A stretch of 64,000 nucleotides of DNA, from contig NC_081410.1 of assembly GCF_030272615.1 (NCBI RefSeq), positions 290,903,957 through 290,967,956 of the forward strand, written 5' to 3'. Positions 11,940 to 23,312 of this stretch are shown in pieces (position 1 is the first letter of the stretch; every line of letters starts with the position of its first letter). Source of the DNA: Cryptomeria japonica. Its lineage: Eukaryota > Streptophyta > Pinopsida > Cupressales > Cupressaceae. The notes below the pieces were generated by a model. That model had not been told where the DNA came from and did no database searches. It worked only from the letters and a program-made list of their open reading frames with translations. The translations under genes and the position numbers were made by a program.

Positions 11940-12260
11940 ATCTCCCCCTTTGGCATTGATGGCAACACTTAGGAAAATTTTAACATCTAAGTGTTTTTAC
12001 AACAAAAATATGCCATATGCAAAATTACTCCCCCTAAGCATATACACTATCCCTTTTGCACAAATTACAATGTATACTACTCCCTTAAAGTGGTAACATG
12101 AAAGTATACATAACATTCATCAAAAAATTTAAATACTACTCCCTCTTTTCCAACAATGACAAAGTACTACAAAATAACCCCTTGTTTCTCATTATCATTA
12201 AAATTGAGTAAATGTTTATGACAATAAGGAATGAAACTTGTCAAAAACCGATTTAAAATC
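11940..12260 (-). other. Element 2 3' untranslated region and polypurine tract
   Basis: On the minus strand CCAAAGGGGGAGA (11941-11953) abuts the 3' LTR start and is the polypurine tract. The rest (11954-12260) is noncoding and carries other short AAGGGGGAG-like tracts. Confidence 0.8.
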
Positions 12261-15200
12261 CTACAAAAAAGTCTTCATGTCTAATGACCATGACTCAAGT
12301 AATGAGGTAGCAACCTCACTTGCGGTCTGCATTTGAGATACCTGTTCTTCCATGGCATCAATAGTACTCATCTCTTGAGTTACGGTTAGGGCTTCCAGAT
12401 TGAGAAAGCACTTCTGAAGAATTTGTAGTCTAGGAAATAAGACTAGTTGAAGCTCCTACAAATCTCTTGTCCAATTTCTAATCTCCAATTCTACCCTGAC
12501 AGACTGAAGCTGATACCGGTGAACTACTTGCCCATATGTATTGAAAGAATCATATGGTGTCTTGAAGTTGCTTATGTACGTCTGCAGATCTAATTGGAGT
12601 TTATCCTTTTATGTGAGTACATCATCACAAAATAGATGGGGTTGGCTGATTTTGCTCAACAGTAGTTTGCCCTCATCCATAGCATCTCTTATATCCTTCT
12701 ATTGTTTCTTAAGTTGAGATCGGAGCTCATTCAGTTTCTTGACTAAGGCAGTGTTCAGTGCCTTTTGATGTTTCTTATGTGCATTTGCTTTAGAAACTTC
12801 TTCCAGGCATTGTACTTGGTCCTCTACAATAGTAAATAGAAGTTTCAGTTTGGCCAAAGAGGAATCAATACTGGGGAGGTTAGTACCTTGAATCAAACTG
12901 GTGAGGGTGTCAACTGCAGTTTGAATGACATCCTTTTCCTTTTTCCTCCTCAATGTTTCCAATCTTTCTTGTGCAAGCTTTATGCTTTGCAACAGCTCTG
13001 ATTCATCTGCAGATTGGAGGTCGATAGGGCTAGTGATGTCAACTGGTTTGGCTTGACCACCGGTTTCCTTTGGACTCTCCACTTGTTTGGCTTTCTCTGT
13101 TTCCTCCTTCTCTGTGGCTCTTTTCTTTTCTGGTTCTTCTTTCCTTAGTTCTTCCTTCTTCTTATCTTCTTCTTGCTTCTTCTTTTCTTCCTCCTTTTTC
13201 TTCTTCTCCTCTTCTTTCCTCTTCTCCTCTTCTTTTCTCTTCTCCTCTTCTCTCCTCTTCTCCACTTCTTTCCTCTTCTCCTCTTCTTTCCTCTTCTCTT
13301 CTTCTTTCCTCTTCTCCTCTTATTTTCTCTTCTCCTCTTCTTGTTTCCTCTTATCTTCTGCTTTATTTTTCTCCTCCTCTTTCTTTTTCTCTTCCTCTTT
13401 CTCCACTTTCTCCTTATCAACCTTTTCCTTGTCCATTTTTTCCTTTTACTTTTTCCTTGTCCTTTTTCTCTTTCTCTACTTTTTCCTTATCAGCCTTTTC
13501 CTTTTCTATGTCTGGAGTGACATCTTCACCATCCAATGCATCAACATCAATAGTGTCCACCTGTTCTATAACTCTTTCTCCTTCACCATCAAATACCTCA
13601 TCCGATTTGACTGAGGATTGGTCAAGTTCTTGTTCGGCCTTCTTGTTGGCCTAAGACACTTGATGTAATTGGATAGCAGCATTGGCATGTAGATGAGTGT
13701 CCTTCTCCACTTCAGAGGTTCTACCTTCTAGCAGCTTGAGTCTTCTTCTTCTCATGAAGAAGAGACCTTTATTTTTGTCCATAATCTCAAATAATTCAGA
13801 ATTGGAGGCTTCAGAAAAGTACTGAGCAAATACTTTCTCCCTTACTTCTTGTTCTTTCTCAATGGCAATGCACTATTTATTGTCCAAAGAATTGTATAAA
13901 GAATCAAGTGTCACCGATCTAATTTCAGATGGCGACCGGTCATTTACACACAGATATTTTATCATTTCCTACTCTACTTGCTTCTCATTATCAGAAAAAA
14001 CATCAAAATACTCTTTCAATTCATCAAGCACCTTTCTCTTAATATTCTTTAAAGTCCTCTGATAATGTGTCAGAGGCTTGTAAGAAGAGATGTCTATATA
14101 TACCAGTGTTGATGATGAAGGTGCAGTACCGGTAGACTTAGCCTTCTTGCTTGATTGTCGTGTTTTCTTAGGCTACACTTCTGGTTCGGTATCCTCTGAC
14201 TCAAGTGAGTTGTTTTTGGTCTTTCGCTTCCTCTCAAATACTTTAGCGAGTGCAACTTATAGTTTCTTCTTGGTAGGTGACCACTTGGTCACTTTTGGGC
14301 TAGCTGAGGTAACTGGTGCCGATACCAATGGCACTACCTTTCCCTTTTTCACTAAAGGTTCTTCAACCAGTGTTACCCTTTCCAAGTAGGTGTTGATTCA
14401 CTTTTTTTTCGCATCAAGAGGAGAGGCAATCAGGGTAGAGGCATACCCATCCAACATGTCATACATTAATTCATATCCCATAGGTTTTAATTCTTCCTTT
14501 CTAGGCTCTACTACTTCCATTATATATTCATCTACTTTTATGGTAAAGCAGATGTCCTCTTCATATTTCTTAATAATATCTCTAGATATCCTCATCCTTT
14601 GGCTCATTTTTCATTTGAATTCGTCAAAATATTTATTCAGAACCTTAGGATATATGGTTCCTACCACTTGGAGACTTTCCCTAATTTGTTTAGTGACCAG
14701 TTGGTCAGCAGACCATTGAATATCACCAACTCCTAGGAAATAGCCTTTGAAGTAGAAAAATAGGTCAACCAAAAGTTGTCCAAATCTGAACCTCGGAGCA
14801 TTGTCCTATTTGATGGACTTTAGGTTTAGTAGAAGTTGTTTTTCCAAATAGGTACACAAATCAAATGAGGCATCTTCCTTGATCATTATGTATGCAGCAT
14901 TCACCGCAGCAACAGGGACAGAGTTTATTCGGCTAGCATAAAACACTCGACAGTCGATCACCATGCAGGCATACTCAACCAAGTCATCTTTGATGGGGTT
15001 GATAGTCATTCCCCGTTGGTCGCTTAGAGAACCAGTGAGCTTAGTCATTTCAGTCTTGATGACCTTCCTTAGGGCTGGCACCTCACCAATGTTGTAGAAA
15101 CCAGTGACGGCATGAATTGCTTCAGGTGTTATGTCATGCGTCCTCTCGAGATACATTTTGTCACCATGTACTCTTCTCAGGATGATGCAGATGTGTTCTT

Positions 15201-15483
15201 CAGTGAACTCTTCAAGAAAATAAAGAGCATTATGTAGTTTCTTCCTCTCTAGGATGTTGTATTCCAGTTTGATTTTCTTGTCATCCCCACATAATAGACC
15301 TAGGTGGGAATGAATCGCTAGGGATCCTAGGTCTTCTAATTTATAGTCAATGTACCTTGAAATATCTTCTTCAACAATGACTCCGGCAGGTATTTGGGAT
15401 AGGACATTGTATTTCATTTTCCTTTGAATAAATTCAGCTGAGTCCATGGGTACACTAGAACTGGAGTGCGATGTAGAAGCCAT
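12261..15483 (-). pseudogene. Element 2 ORF2: long charged protein with PMD-like N-terminal region
   Basis: From ATG 15483 (MASTSHSSSS) to TAG 12261-12263 the sequence reads as about 1,070 codons with a few stops and at least one frame change between 14.4 and 13.3 kb. Residues about 1-230 are globular and include HDITPEAIHAVTGF, which recalls the helix motif of plant mobile and putative plant-transposon domains. A Lys/Ser-rich middle follows, then a Lys/Glu tract from an 18-bp minisatellite (about 13195-13420), then a predicted coiled coil (ERLETLRRKKEKD onward, 12960-12699). No enzyme motif is visible. It is the second gene of a pol-less element, and its role is unknown. The plus-strand Ser/Phe-rich frames opposite it are shadows. 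Confidence 0.7.
13195..13420 (-). repeat. 18-bp minisatellite coding KRKEEE repeats
   Basis: On the plus strand an 18-bp unit CTTTCCTCTTCTCCTCTT repeats with small changes. On the minus strand it codes KRKEEE or close variants. Unit length is a multiple of three, so copy changes keep the ORF2 frame. At the 5' (minus) edge near 13390-13450 the frame is broken. Confidence 0.85.
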
Positions 15484-15924
15484 GATTAACAAGAATTTCA
15501 AGAAATACCTTCACAATTTTGAAATTTAGGGCTTTTGCAATGTCGCTCACAACACACCACTTCGGTTGTTGGATTACCGCTTTGATGTTCTTCACCTGAT
15601 TGATTGAAAATGATCTCTGGATTCTTTTACAAGATTTTGAATTCACTTTGAATCACTTGATGAATTGTTCTTTATCGCTCTGCACTTGAAAATTCTTCTC
15701 TCAAAAATAGATAAATGAAAATGGCATCAAAAATTCCTTTTAAACGATCTTTCACCTATCGTAATAAATGCTCCACCACTAGGGTACAAACCCTAATTTT
15801 GCCTTTTACCACTTCAAAATCTTCTACCGATTAACAAGTAACGTATACCAATTAATTTCTTTACCAATACAATCCGGGGGTTCAAATATTTCACCAATAT
15901 GCTCCCCCTAAGCTTTTCTAAAGC

Positions 15925-17205
15925 TCAGTTTGCCAGTTCAGAGACTTCCACACTAGGTGCAGAAACTGGTTCATCTTGTGACACTTCTTTGGGTTTCTTT
16001 TTCCATGTTTTATTTATTCCCGCTTGAATGGTTTCAACATCAATCTTCCCTTTTGGAGTGATCGATATATCATCTGATAGGTTCTTTCTCATTCTGCAGG
16101 TTCTGGCAAGGTGTCCCGATTTGTTGCAATGATAGCATATCATTCCAAGTGTTCTCCATGGTCCATTGTTCATTCTACCATTCTTCCTTCTGCATGTTAC
16201 AGTAGTGTGACCGCTACCATGATAGATCAAACAGGTTTCTCTCCAACCGGTTGCCGCTTGATAGCCACCACCACCTGACTGATGGTCATAGGCATTATAC
16301 CGGTTTGGATTCTGGTTCACAGAGGGTTCCAAAACAAATCCTTGAGTTCTTTGAGGATATCTCCCAATGTTATACATGGTAGACCTGCATTCAAATGCTA
16401 TATGCCCAAACTTGTTGCATGCATAACAGTTTCCATTGAATCTATTGTATGTAGGCTTATTGTTTAGAAAATAAGGAAAATTATTGTAGGCCTTATTTCT
16501 ACACACATTAGCAGTATGTCCTTCTTTGAGACAATTAAAGCAAACAGGTTTAAACTTTTGCTTACCTTTATCCTTTATTGTTGGTTGCTTCTTTGATGCT
16601 ACATCTTTTGTTCCAGAGGTCTCACCTTCCTCATAACCAGAGAAACCAAGTCCAGTGGTATTCTTTACCAGTTTTGTTGATTCAAGCTTTTTCTCTAGCT
16701 TAATAGTACTCTAATTGAATTTGGAAAGTATTTCCTTTGACTTAGTGAGTTCCTTGGAAATAGTAGCATTGGATTCCTTCAAGGTTGCATTCTTAGAAAT
16801 AGCCATGTTTAGTTCACCTTGCATTTCTTCTTTTTCCACTTTACTCTCTAGGAGATGAGCGGTAAGGGCACTAATTTCTCGCTTCAACTTAGAGATCTCA
16901 TGATCTTTGTCTTTTACCAAATCTTCAGCTTTCCTTCAATTCTCAAGTTCTTGACACATTCTGATAGTCAGTCCTTCCAGTTCCCTTCTCAGGTTGGCAT
17001 TAGATTCATTCAGTTTTTCAACTTCTTCAACTAGGGCATCCATGTTTGCTTCATCAAAAGAACTATTTTCAATAAACTCCATTAGTTTCTCAGGATGCTC
17101 TCTTCTTTTTTCCAGAGAGGCTTTATACTTGACTTTAATTTCCTCATAGGCTTTCTCAGTCTGAGAGAGACGATGAGTAAGTGCCCTCACAGTGTATTCC
17201 TCCAT
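15925..17205 (-). pseudogene. Element 2 ORF1: coiled-coil protein with four CCHC knuckles (gag-like)
   Basis: From ATG 17205 (MEEYTVRALTHR) to the stop at 15925 a single frame holds about 427 codons, with stops near 16933 and 16708. The first half is a long coiled coil (heptad-rich, e.g. EEVEKLNESNANLRRELE). The second half has four zinc knuckles: CFNCLKEGHTANVC (about 16549-16502), CYACNKFGHIAFEC (about 16430-16385), a third in which the second Cys is Tyr (CLIYHGSGHTTVTC), and CYHCNKSGHLARTC (about 16140-16095). Such a protein could bind RNA and form a particle. The usual Copia gag N-terminal domain is absent, since the ORF starts about 30 bp after the primer site. Confidence 0.8.
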
Positions 17206-17237
17206 ATCTCCTTCCAAGTGGTTAGACTTATAGAAAG

Positions 17238-17255
17238 GTTGTCTCTAATACCAAT
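17238..17255 (-). other. Primer binding site, tRNA-Met type (element 2)
   Basis: On the minus strand TTGGTATTAGAGACAACC directly follows the 5' LTR end (17256). It is a one-base variant of the plant Copia initiator tRNA-Met site and fixes the element's orientation. Confidence 0.88.
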
Positions 17256-18349
17256 TGATGAATACTAAGAGGGGGGTGAATTAGTATACCAATAAAAACT
17301 GAACACAAACACTTAAAAAGTTTAGCAGATAACCGGTATGACAGATTTACAAATAAACCGGTTAAGGTAAATGCAAACCGAAGAGCAAACAAAGCATTCA
17401 CCCACAAGAGCACAATCACCATAACACAAGAATTTTTGACGTAGAAACCCAAATGGGAAAAACCATGGTGAGCAAAAACTCACAAGTAACTATTTGTAGA
17501 ATAGAAACTAGACTGGTTAAGGTCATACAATATTCTTCACCGGAATAGATCCTGTTAGGAATCTAGATCTTTGTTAGGAGATAAGTCCTGTTAAAGACTA
17601 CCTTGTGAGAGGATTTCAGATTCACAGTTGTGAACCACCTTGTTAGAGTATTTAAAAAGGCTTTGCTAGGCCTACCCGGTTAAGGGTTTCAGACTTGTCG
17701 AAGATGTGAGTAATCAAAAAGTGAGTGATCTAGATACTAGCACAGTGTGCTTGGTTAGATCCTCGATAGCTCATTGTTAAATGTAGTTCAGCATTACTTT
17801 AGTCTTTAATATCTCCACACTCCTACTCTTCACATAGACCTAATCTTCTCTTCTATGATCGCACATACAAAACCCTCATCATCTTCTAAAACCCTAGACA
17901 TGATGTCCTTATAAAGGAGTCTGATTTCATGTCGGTCCAATAGGATTACATTACAAGTTCCTAGGTTCAGTGCATCTAGATACATTTGGTAACACAACAC
18001 AAAATCACGGCCAAAGTGTCGGTGGATGATAGCACATCACAGGAATACTAGTTCATACAATTTACCGATTACCGATTGTCAAAACTGAAGACTGGAAAAA
18101 TGTTAACTACCACTTTGTTCCTTTGTACTGCTTGAGATCCTTGAACCGCTTGAGGTCTTCATACCGCTTGAGGTCTTCAGTCAGTTTGTGACCGGGAAAC
18201 ATCTTCTGCAAAACACCGATAGTCTAAAGACTATAATACATAATACCAGTTGGAACAAATACTGGTTGAGTATAACTCATACATCAAGAAAGTGTACACA
18301 AAGAAAGTGTGTGTCCATCAATGAAAACCACATCATCAAAATGCCAACA
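17256..18349 (-). repeat. Element 2 5' LTR
   Basis: It is the direct repeat of 10873-11939 with many small differences, including an extra GCTTGAGGTCTTCA-type unit near 18140-18180. Its outer end is followed by the duplicated target TATCC (18350-18354). Confidence 0.95.
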
Positions 18350-18712
18350 TATCCCCTACACACAAAGTTCTCCTTGATAAACCACATCAGCATGCATCTC
18401 TACCTATAGACATAAATGTCAATCAATTCCAAGCCATGGTAGGACACCTCACCACCTCCCATAGTGTTACACTCACCGAAGATGACATTCCTTTACATAA
18501 TCTATGTCACAATAATCCCCTCTACCTATAATTATTCATGAACAAAGATAATATTAGAAGATCCTTGATAGATGGAGGAGTGTGCTTGAATATCTATACT
18601 TTGAAATTGGACAAAATCTTTAGATATTATGAGGATGTTATTGTTGTCTCAAGGAGAATTGTTATCAAACATTATGATGATTCTAAGTGGCCTTCCAAGG
18701 GAGGTTTTGGAA
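18350..18712 (+). pseudogene. Element 0 protease-region remnant
   Basis: This continues the gag remnant left of element 2. The joined frame passes through the target site and matches the element 4 protease region block for block: PIDINVNQFQAMVGHL versus KDLDIDQFQSMVDHL, and then SLIDGGVCLNIYTLK (about 18566-18610) versus VLIDGGMGLNICTYS. DGG in place of DTG at the active site is typical of Tat-like gypsy proteases. Stops and frame slips are present. The remnant stops near 18712, where Copia sequence begins. Confidence 0.75.
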
Positions 18713-18752
18713 AATGATACTTTTGAGTATCTTCGACAGAGGTTAAGGGTTA
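18713..18752 (+). pseudogene. Element 5 Copia pol, last codons
   Basis: FEYLRQRLRV, read across the element 3 insertion into 57247, matches the end of element 1 RNase H (FEYPRSQLGV) and so the end of a Copia pol. Only about 40 bp are kept before the gypsy protease remnant, so the rest of this Copia element was deleted. GGTTA at 18748-18752 is the duplicated target of element 3. Confidence 0.6.
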
Positions 18753-19560
18753 TTTTGGCAGAAAATTGTGCACACTTGTGAAAATATACAAAATTGTTGC
18801 TTCAACCATACTGTGTGAGTATAAACTCTCCTAATTAAGGGAAGGATCCCTCTATCTATATAATACTAAAACTAAAATAGGATGGAACATCAGTCTTTCT
18901 TCTTTTTTCAAGAAATCCAATATCATTTTCTCTTCACAAAAAAGTGACAATAATTTAATATAAAACAACAGTAACAACTTTTAAAATAAAATAAGAGAAA
19001 GGAAATGAAGTTTCCCAAAATCTTAAAGACTTATGTCACTTCCTTCGAGACCAGACAGCAATATCAAGCTCAAACTCTTGAATATGTGAAGTCCTATCTA
19101 ACCTTTTCTATACTAATAATAACAAGAACAAAATATAACAACACAAAGTTTGAAATAACTTATTCCTTTCTACAAAAAATAGCAAGAACTAGTGTGAGCT
19201 CAATATCAAACAGCAATTTCCTATCACAAAATCTTTTTCTAATCTCTCTCAAGAACAAGTGTAAGCACAAATTATTATATCTTCTCGCAATAGAACTTCT
19301 ATTCTTACTAAAATTAATCTCCAATACTTGCAACACAAAGTCTGCAAATCAATTTTCATTAAGCTCTTTAAAAAAACACTTGCAAGAAAGACAATATTGA
19401 AAACAAACTCAAGAATGTAGCACAAAGTCTCAACACTTGAGAAATCTTCTTCTATTCCTTTCAATTCTTCAATTCACACATAAAAGCTCAAAGACTTCTT
19501 TGCTATAAATTTGGCAGAGTTTTTGCTTGCTTTCAAAAAGATAAAAATTACAATAGACCC

Positions 19561-19569
19561 TTATTTATA
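19561..19569 (-). promoter_or_regulatory. Element 3 LTR TATA box (3' LTR copy)
   Basis: TATAAATAA on the minus strand is kept in the other LTR (32269-32276, TATAAATA). It lies downstream of the LTR ORF, which places that ORF in U3 and leaves about 0.8 kb for R and U5. Promoter function is inferred. Confidence 0.55.
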
Positions 19570-19837
19570 GGAGAGGAATCTTGAAAAAAAGTTGGGAGGA
19601 TCCCAACTAACTTGAGATATTCTCTCAACCACCATGACTAATTCAAAAACTAACTAAGACTTATTCAAGGTTACAAGTCCTATTCTAAATTGACTTGTAA
19701 TCAGTTTACTTGTAATTACAAAAGTGCAAGTGATGACTTGCTTTTCACAAAAATGTTTTTACAAGTAAACATGTCAAAAAGAAAATTACCACTATGAAAT
19801 TACAATTCTGAAAACACAACCAAGTGTTAAAAAACAC

Positions 19838-22800
19838 TTAAGTTACAGCTTGTTTAGATATGAATCCTTTGAACTTCTTAATAATCGTTCGTAGCTCGGC
19901 AAGATTCGGCTCGTGGGTGTTCTTGGAAACAATCATGGTATTCACAAAGGTATCATGGCACTGAAGAAGCATAGATTTTCTCTTCTCCAAAGTGGACTCG
20001 ATTTCCTTCAAGAAAATTTGATACTTCATCAAAACTTGAATTGAGGCGGCTGAAAATTGCTCACTTATTCACTCAATATGAATCTTCATATGTAGATCTG
20101 TGAGAACATCTTCTTCTAGTAGCAACTCCCCATTATGACCCATGATATTGCAAGAGGCCTTCTCATAGCGACAAATAACTTGGAATACTTCAACTCGCAG
20201 TCTCATTGGGTCATCAATATCTTCAATGAGGGATTTGAGAATGAGGGCTTTGTTCTCTAGGAGCTCTTCAAATTCTAGATATATGACCCTACAAGAAATA
20301 ATGGCATGCTCCTGAAGAACACACAACTGTTGTTGAGGCATCTTGTGCCAAACTGTCAAGCTACCTTCAACCCTTTCCAAGTTTTGTTTGAAATTCTTGG
20401 AGGTATGATTCAATTTTTCTTCAATGGTCTCCAACTTAACCATCATTTGGAATATGTCTTTCAGCACTTGTGCACATAAATCATGAAATTGATCCACCCA
20501 AGATTCCAATGCTTGTACCTTTTGAGCATCTCTTTCAACTCCTCGGATTGACTCATGTGCACTTGTGAAAGTTTAAGGATTGTACCCTTCACTTGAAGAC
20601 TTGGTAATATTTTGGATTGCTGCCATAAGTTGCACATTTTCCTCTTCTACCTTATCTTTCTTTGCTAGAAGTTCATCACACCGCTGCACCAATAAGCCTA
20701 CCAAATATTGAGAATCATTTTTGACCACCTCATGCATTTATTTTCCCAACTACACCCTTGTGATCCTGTAATCAGTATCTTGCATCTCTTCACGTGGCTT
20801 GTCTACAATTGGCTCAACAATTTCAGCCACTTTCATCCTGTTACTATCAACTGTTACCCTCAAGATCATCTTAGCCCTTTTGGAAACCTTAGGTTTTGAT
20901 TTCTTGAGATGCTAAAAATCAAAGATGTTAGTAGAGATTTCTTGCCTCTTTCTTTTATTTGTAAAATAACTAAGCCATGGAGGTAAATTCATCAACTCCC
21001 CTTGAGAAATAGCTAAAAGTGAGGGAGAAGAAGTTTTTGTTTGAACAACATTCGTCATCTTGGGAAAATTTGTTGTTTGGATGGCAACTATAGATTGCTC
21101 ATTAATCAAAGGGTGTGATGATTGCATCATGAATTCCTCGAAACCGAAAGTGGAAGTATCAATCTCAGACAAAGGGGCATATGCAGGATTATCCTCAAAG
21201 ATATTTATCAAATTCTCTTGAGGATCATCAAGAGAGGGCTCAGCTGCTGAAATTGGAATGACCCTCTGAGGAGATTCACCCACTAAAATAGGAACAATAT
21301 TAATAGTGGAAAAAGAATCCATATTCACATCAAGAGAAGACATAGGTAATTCTAGAGGAATCTGGGGGTGAACTTCATGAGGTGACTTCAAAATGGGTGA
21401 CTCGGGAGCATTGTCTAATTCTAGTTCCTCCTCTGGATCTTCAAAATCTATCACATGAACATGGAGCTGGGATTTTTCCTTTCCTCAAATTGTCACTTCC
21501 TGAGGAGGAAGTACCATCACCTGACTAACCCGCAACTTGATTCTTGTGCCTGAAGATGATGCACCTTCCTTGTTATCTATCTGGATTTTAGACTTTCATC
21601 TAAGAGGCCCTGTAGATTCATCTTCTTTTCCAACCTTGATCTTAATGAGTCTAACACCGTTAATTTTTTAGCCAAGTTTTAGTGTTATCTAAGATAGGCT
21701 GAAATCTGTCAAGAATGGAAGTACCCTCCTTATGTGACCAATGAATTGATGGAAGTGGTGCTTCATCAACTCTCTTTTCAACATACTCTGAATTGATTAT
21801 ATTTTTATCATCAATCATTCCTTGCAGAATGTCCACCAGGTTCAAATCAACAATTTGCTCAAGGGTGAGCCTGCAATAATCCATCTTACAGACTTCTTTC
21901 TCTGTACAGATATCCACACAAATATCCTTTATGTGATGCACATGTATGAAGGACATTTTGATCCTCTCCTTCATACCTGGGTAGTCAAAATCTTCTCTTG
22001 ACTTGAACCTTTTGAGTTTTATCTCTGCATTTCGATCTCCATAGATTTGGCTTTGGTGGATGTAATGAGGGAGTGTCAGCCAATCTTCAATGGGTTAGTT
22101 GTAGAAATCCCCATCCCAACCTTATGCCTGATATATTGATGTGCATGAACAGACATGATCTGCCTTCCCAACTCCATAAGAATAATCTTATCAGTTGAGA
22201 ATCTAGGAAGCATGTACGGTTGTCCATTGTAACATCCAACTCTGATGTAAGTGAAAGTTAGGAATTGAAAGAATAAACAGCCATATTGATTAACTCTTTC
22301 CCATGCCTCATCTGACACTCTTCTATTCTTTAGTTTCATGTCAAACTGACACATAAAATAACCAAATAATGTATCTTGAACCCTCCTGTAATGCAATCTA
22401 TTGAGTCTCAAAGGCAATTGATCATAGTAATACCATACGGGTATAAGCGAGTGATCACCCTTGGTAGAAAGACTAGGGAAGTGTCTAAGTGATGCTACTA
22501 GATACACTAGGTATGAGTTCATGTAGAACATCATGGTGGTAGGGACTGCTGCAAGTTGTTCACACAAATAATCACTCATGATTTCACCCCACGAGTTGTG
22601 ATGGGAATACCTAATAAACATGATAAACTGATACATCCAAGGTTCAAAAACATTAGAATTCCCAACATCCTAATGAGGAGAGTAATGATGTCTCCAATTT
22701 CCCATTTGAAGTCACAATAGTATAACTTATCCCACCTTGTGAAAGCGGCTCGTGGCTCATGGATCCACCTGTTAATGTGACATTTGAAATCCTTTTCTCT

Positions 22801-23312
22801 TAAAACATAATATCCAACTGTACTATCTTTGGAAATCTCCATATGCACAGGTGTTGGTGGTATTTTGAAAACTTTCGCAATAGTATCTGCATCAAGACGT
22901 ATTATTGCCTCCCCATCATCATTTCTAATAGTCCTTGTCTCTTTACCAAAATGGTGAACACAAGAAAGAAAAAACTCAGGTTCTATGGAAGCCACCAGAA
23001 AAGAAAAGGATGATGGATGTGGCTGTCCAACAAGTCTTGCATGTTACTATCCTTTGGATCCTCCACCCTTTTAACCAAGTCTGGCATGTCAACATGCCCT
23101 ATTTCCATATCTTTGATATGCTCCATGGAAGAGGAAACTTGAGAAGGGGAGATCTCATTTTGGTACTTGTCATATTTGTATTTCATCTTCTTTGGAGTAG
23201 AAGATGGTGGTAAATCAGACATTGAACAAGAGCTTGGCACATTGCGATGAAGATCTAGAAGTATGAAAGCAACATCAAGATCACTCGAATGAAACATATT
23301 TCTTCTTTTCAC
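19838..23312 (-). pseudogene. U3 ORF of element 3, copy in 3' LTR
   Basis: About 1,150 codons can be read from MKRRNMFHSSDLD (23312) to TAA 19838-19840, with frame changes and stops. An N-terminal Ser/Lys-rich stretch is followed by a globular region (about 22995-21660) with IIRLDADTIAKVFKIPPTP, GDHSLIPVWYYY, GQPYMLPRFSTDKI and SIHWSHKEGTSILDRFQP. Next come an acidic Pro/Ser-rich part (21454-20912) and a helical, coiled-coil part with HDLCAQVLKDIFQMM and TIEEKLNHTS. No RT, integrase, env or known enzyme motif is visible. The middle is related to the ORF at 62400-64000. The frame change near 22095 occurs in both LTR copies and so predates insertion. Function is unknown. Confidence 0.75.

Larger units (their letters stand above)
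10873..18349 (-). mobile_element. Element 2: Copia-type LTR element without pol
   Basis: Direct repeats of about 1.07-1.09 kb (10873-11939, 17256-18349) begin TGTTGG and end CATCA on the minus strand. The target TATCC is duplicated at 10868-10872 and 18350-18354, and removing the element restores a continuous gypsy reading (HISPTHKVLLDK). A tRNA-Met-type primer site and a purine tract sit inside the LTRs. Between them are only two long decayed ORFs: a coiled-coil plus zinc-knuckle protein and a long charged protein. I find no protease, integrase, RT or RNase H, so it must have relied on another element's enzymes. U5 resembles that of element 1. Confidence 0.93.

Noticed and set aside
13070-13654. 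Plus-strand Ser/Leu/Phe-rich open frames of up to 194 codons
   Set aside because: They are the antisense shadow of the Lys/Glu-coding minisatellite of element 2 ORF2; three plus-strand frames are open there for the same reason.
22935-23213. Plus-strand frame of 92 codons
   Set aside because: Antisense to the U3 ORF of element 3, and not open in the second LTR copy.
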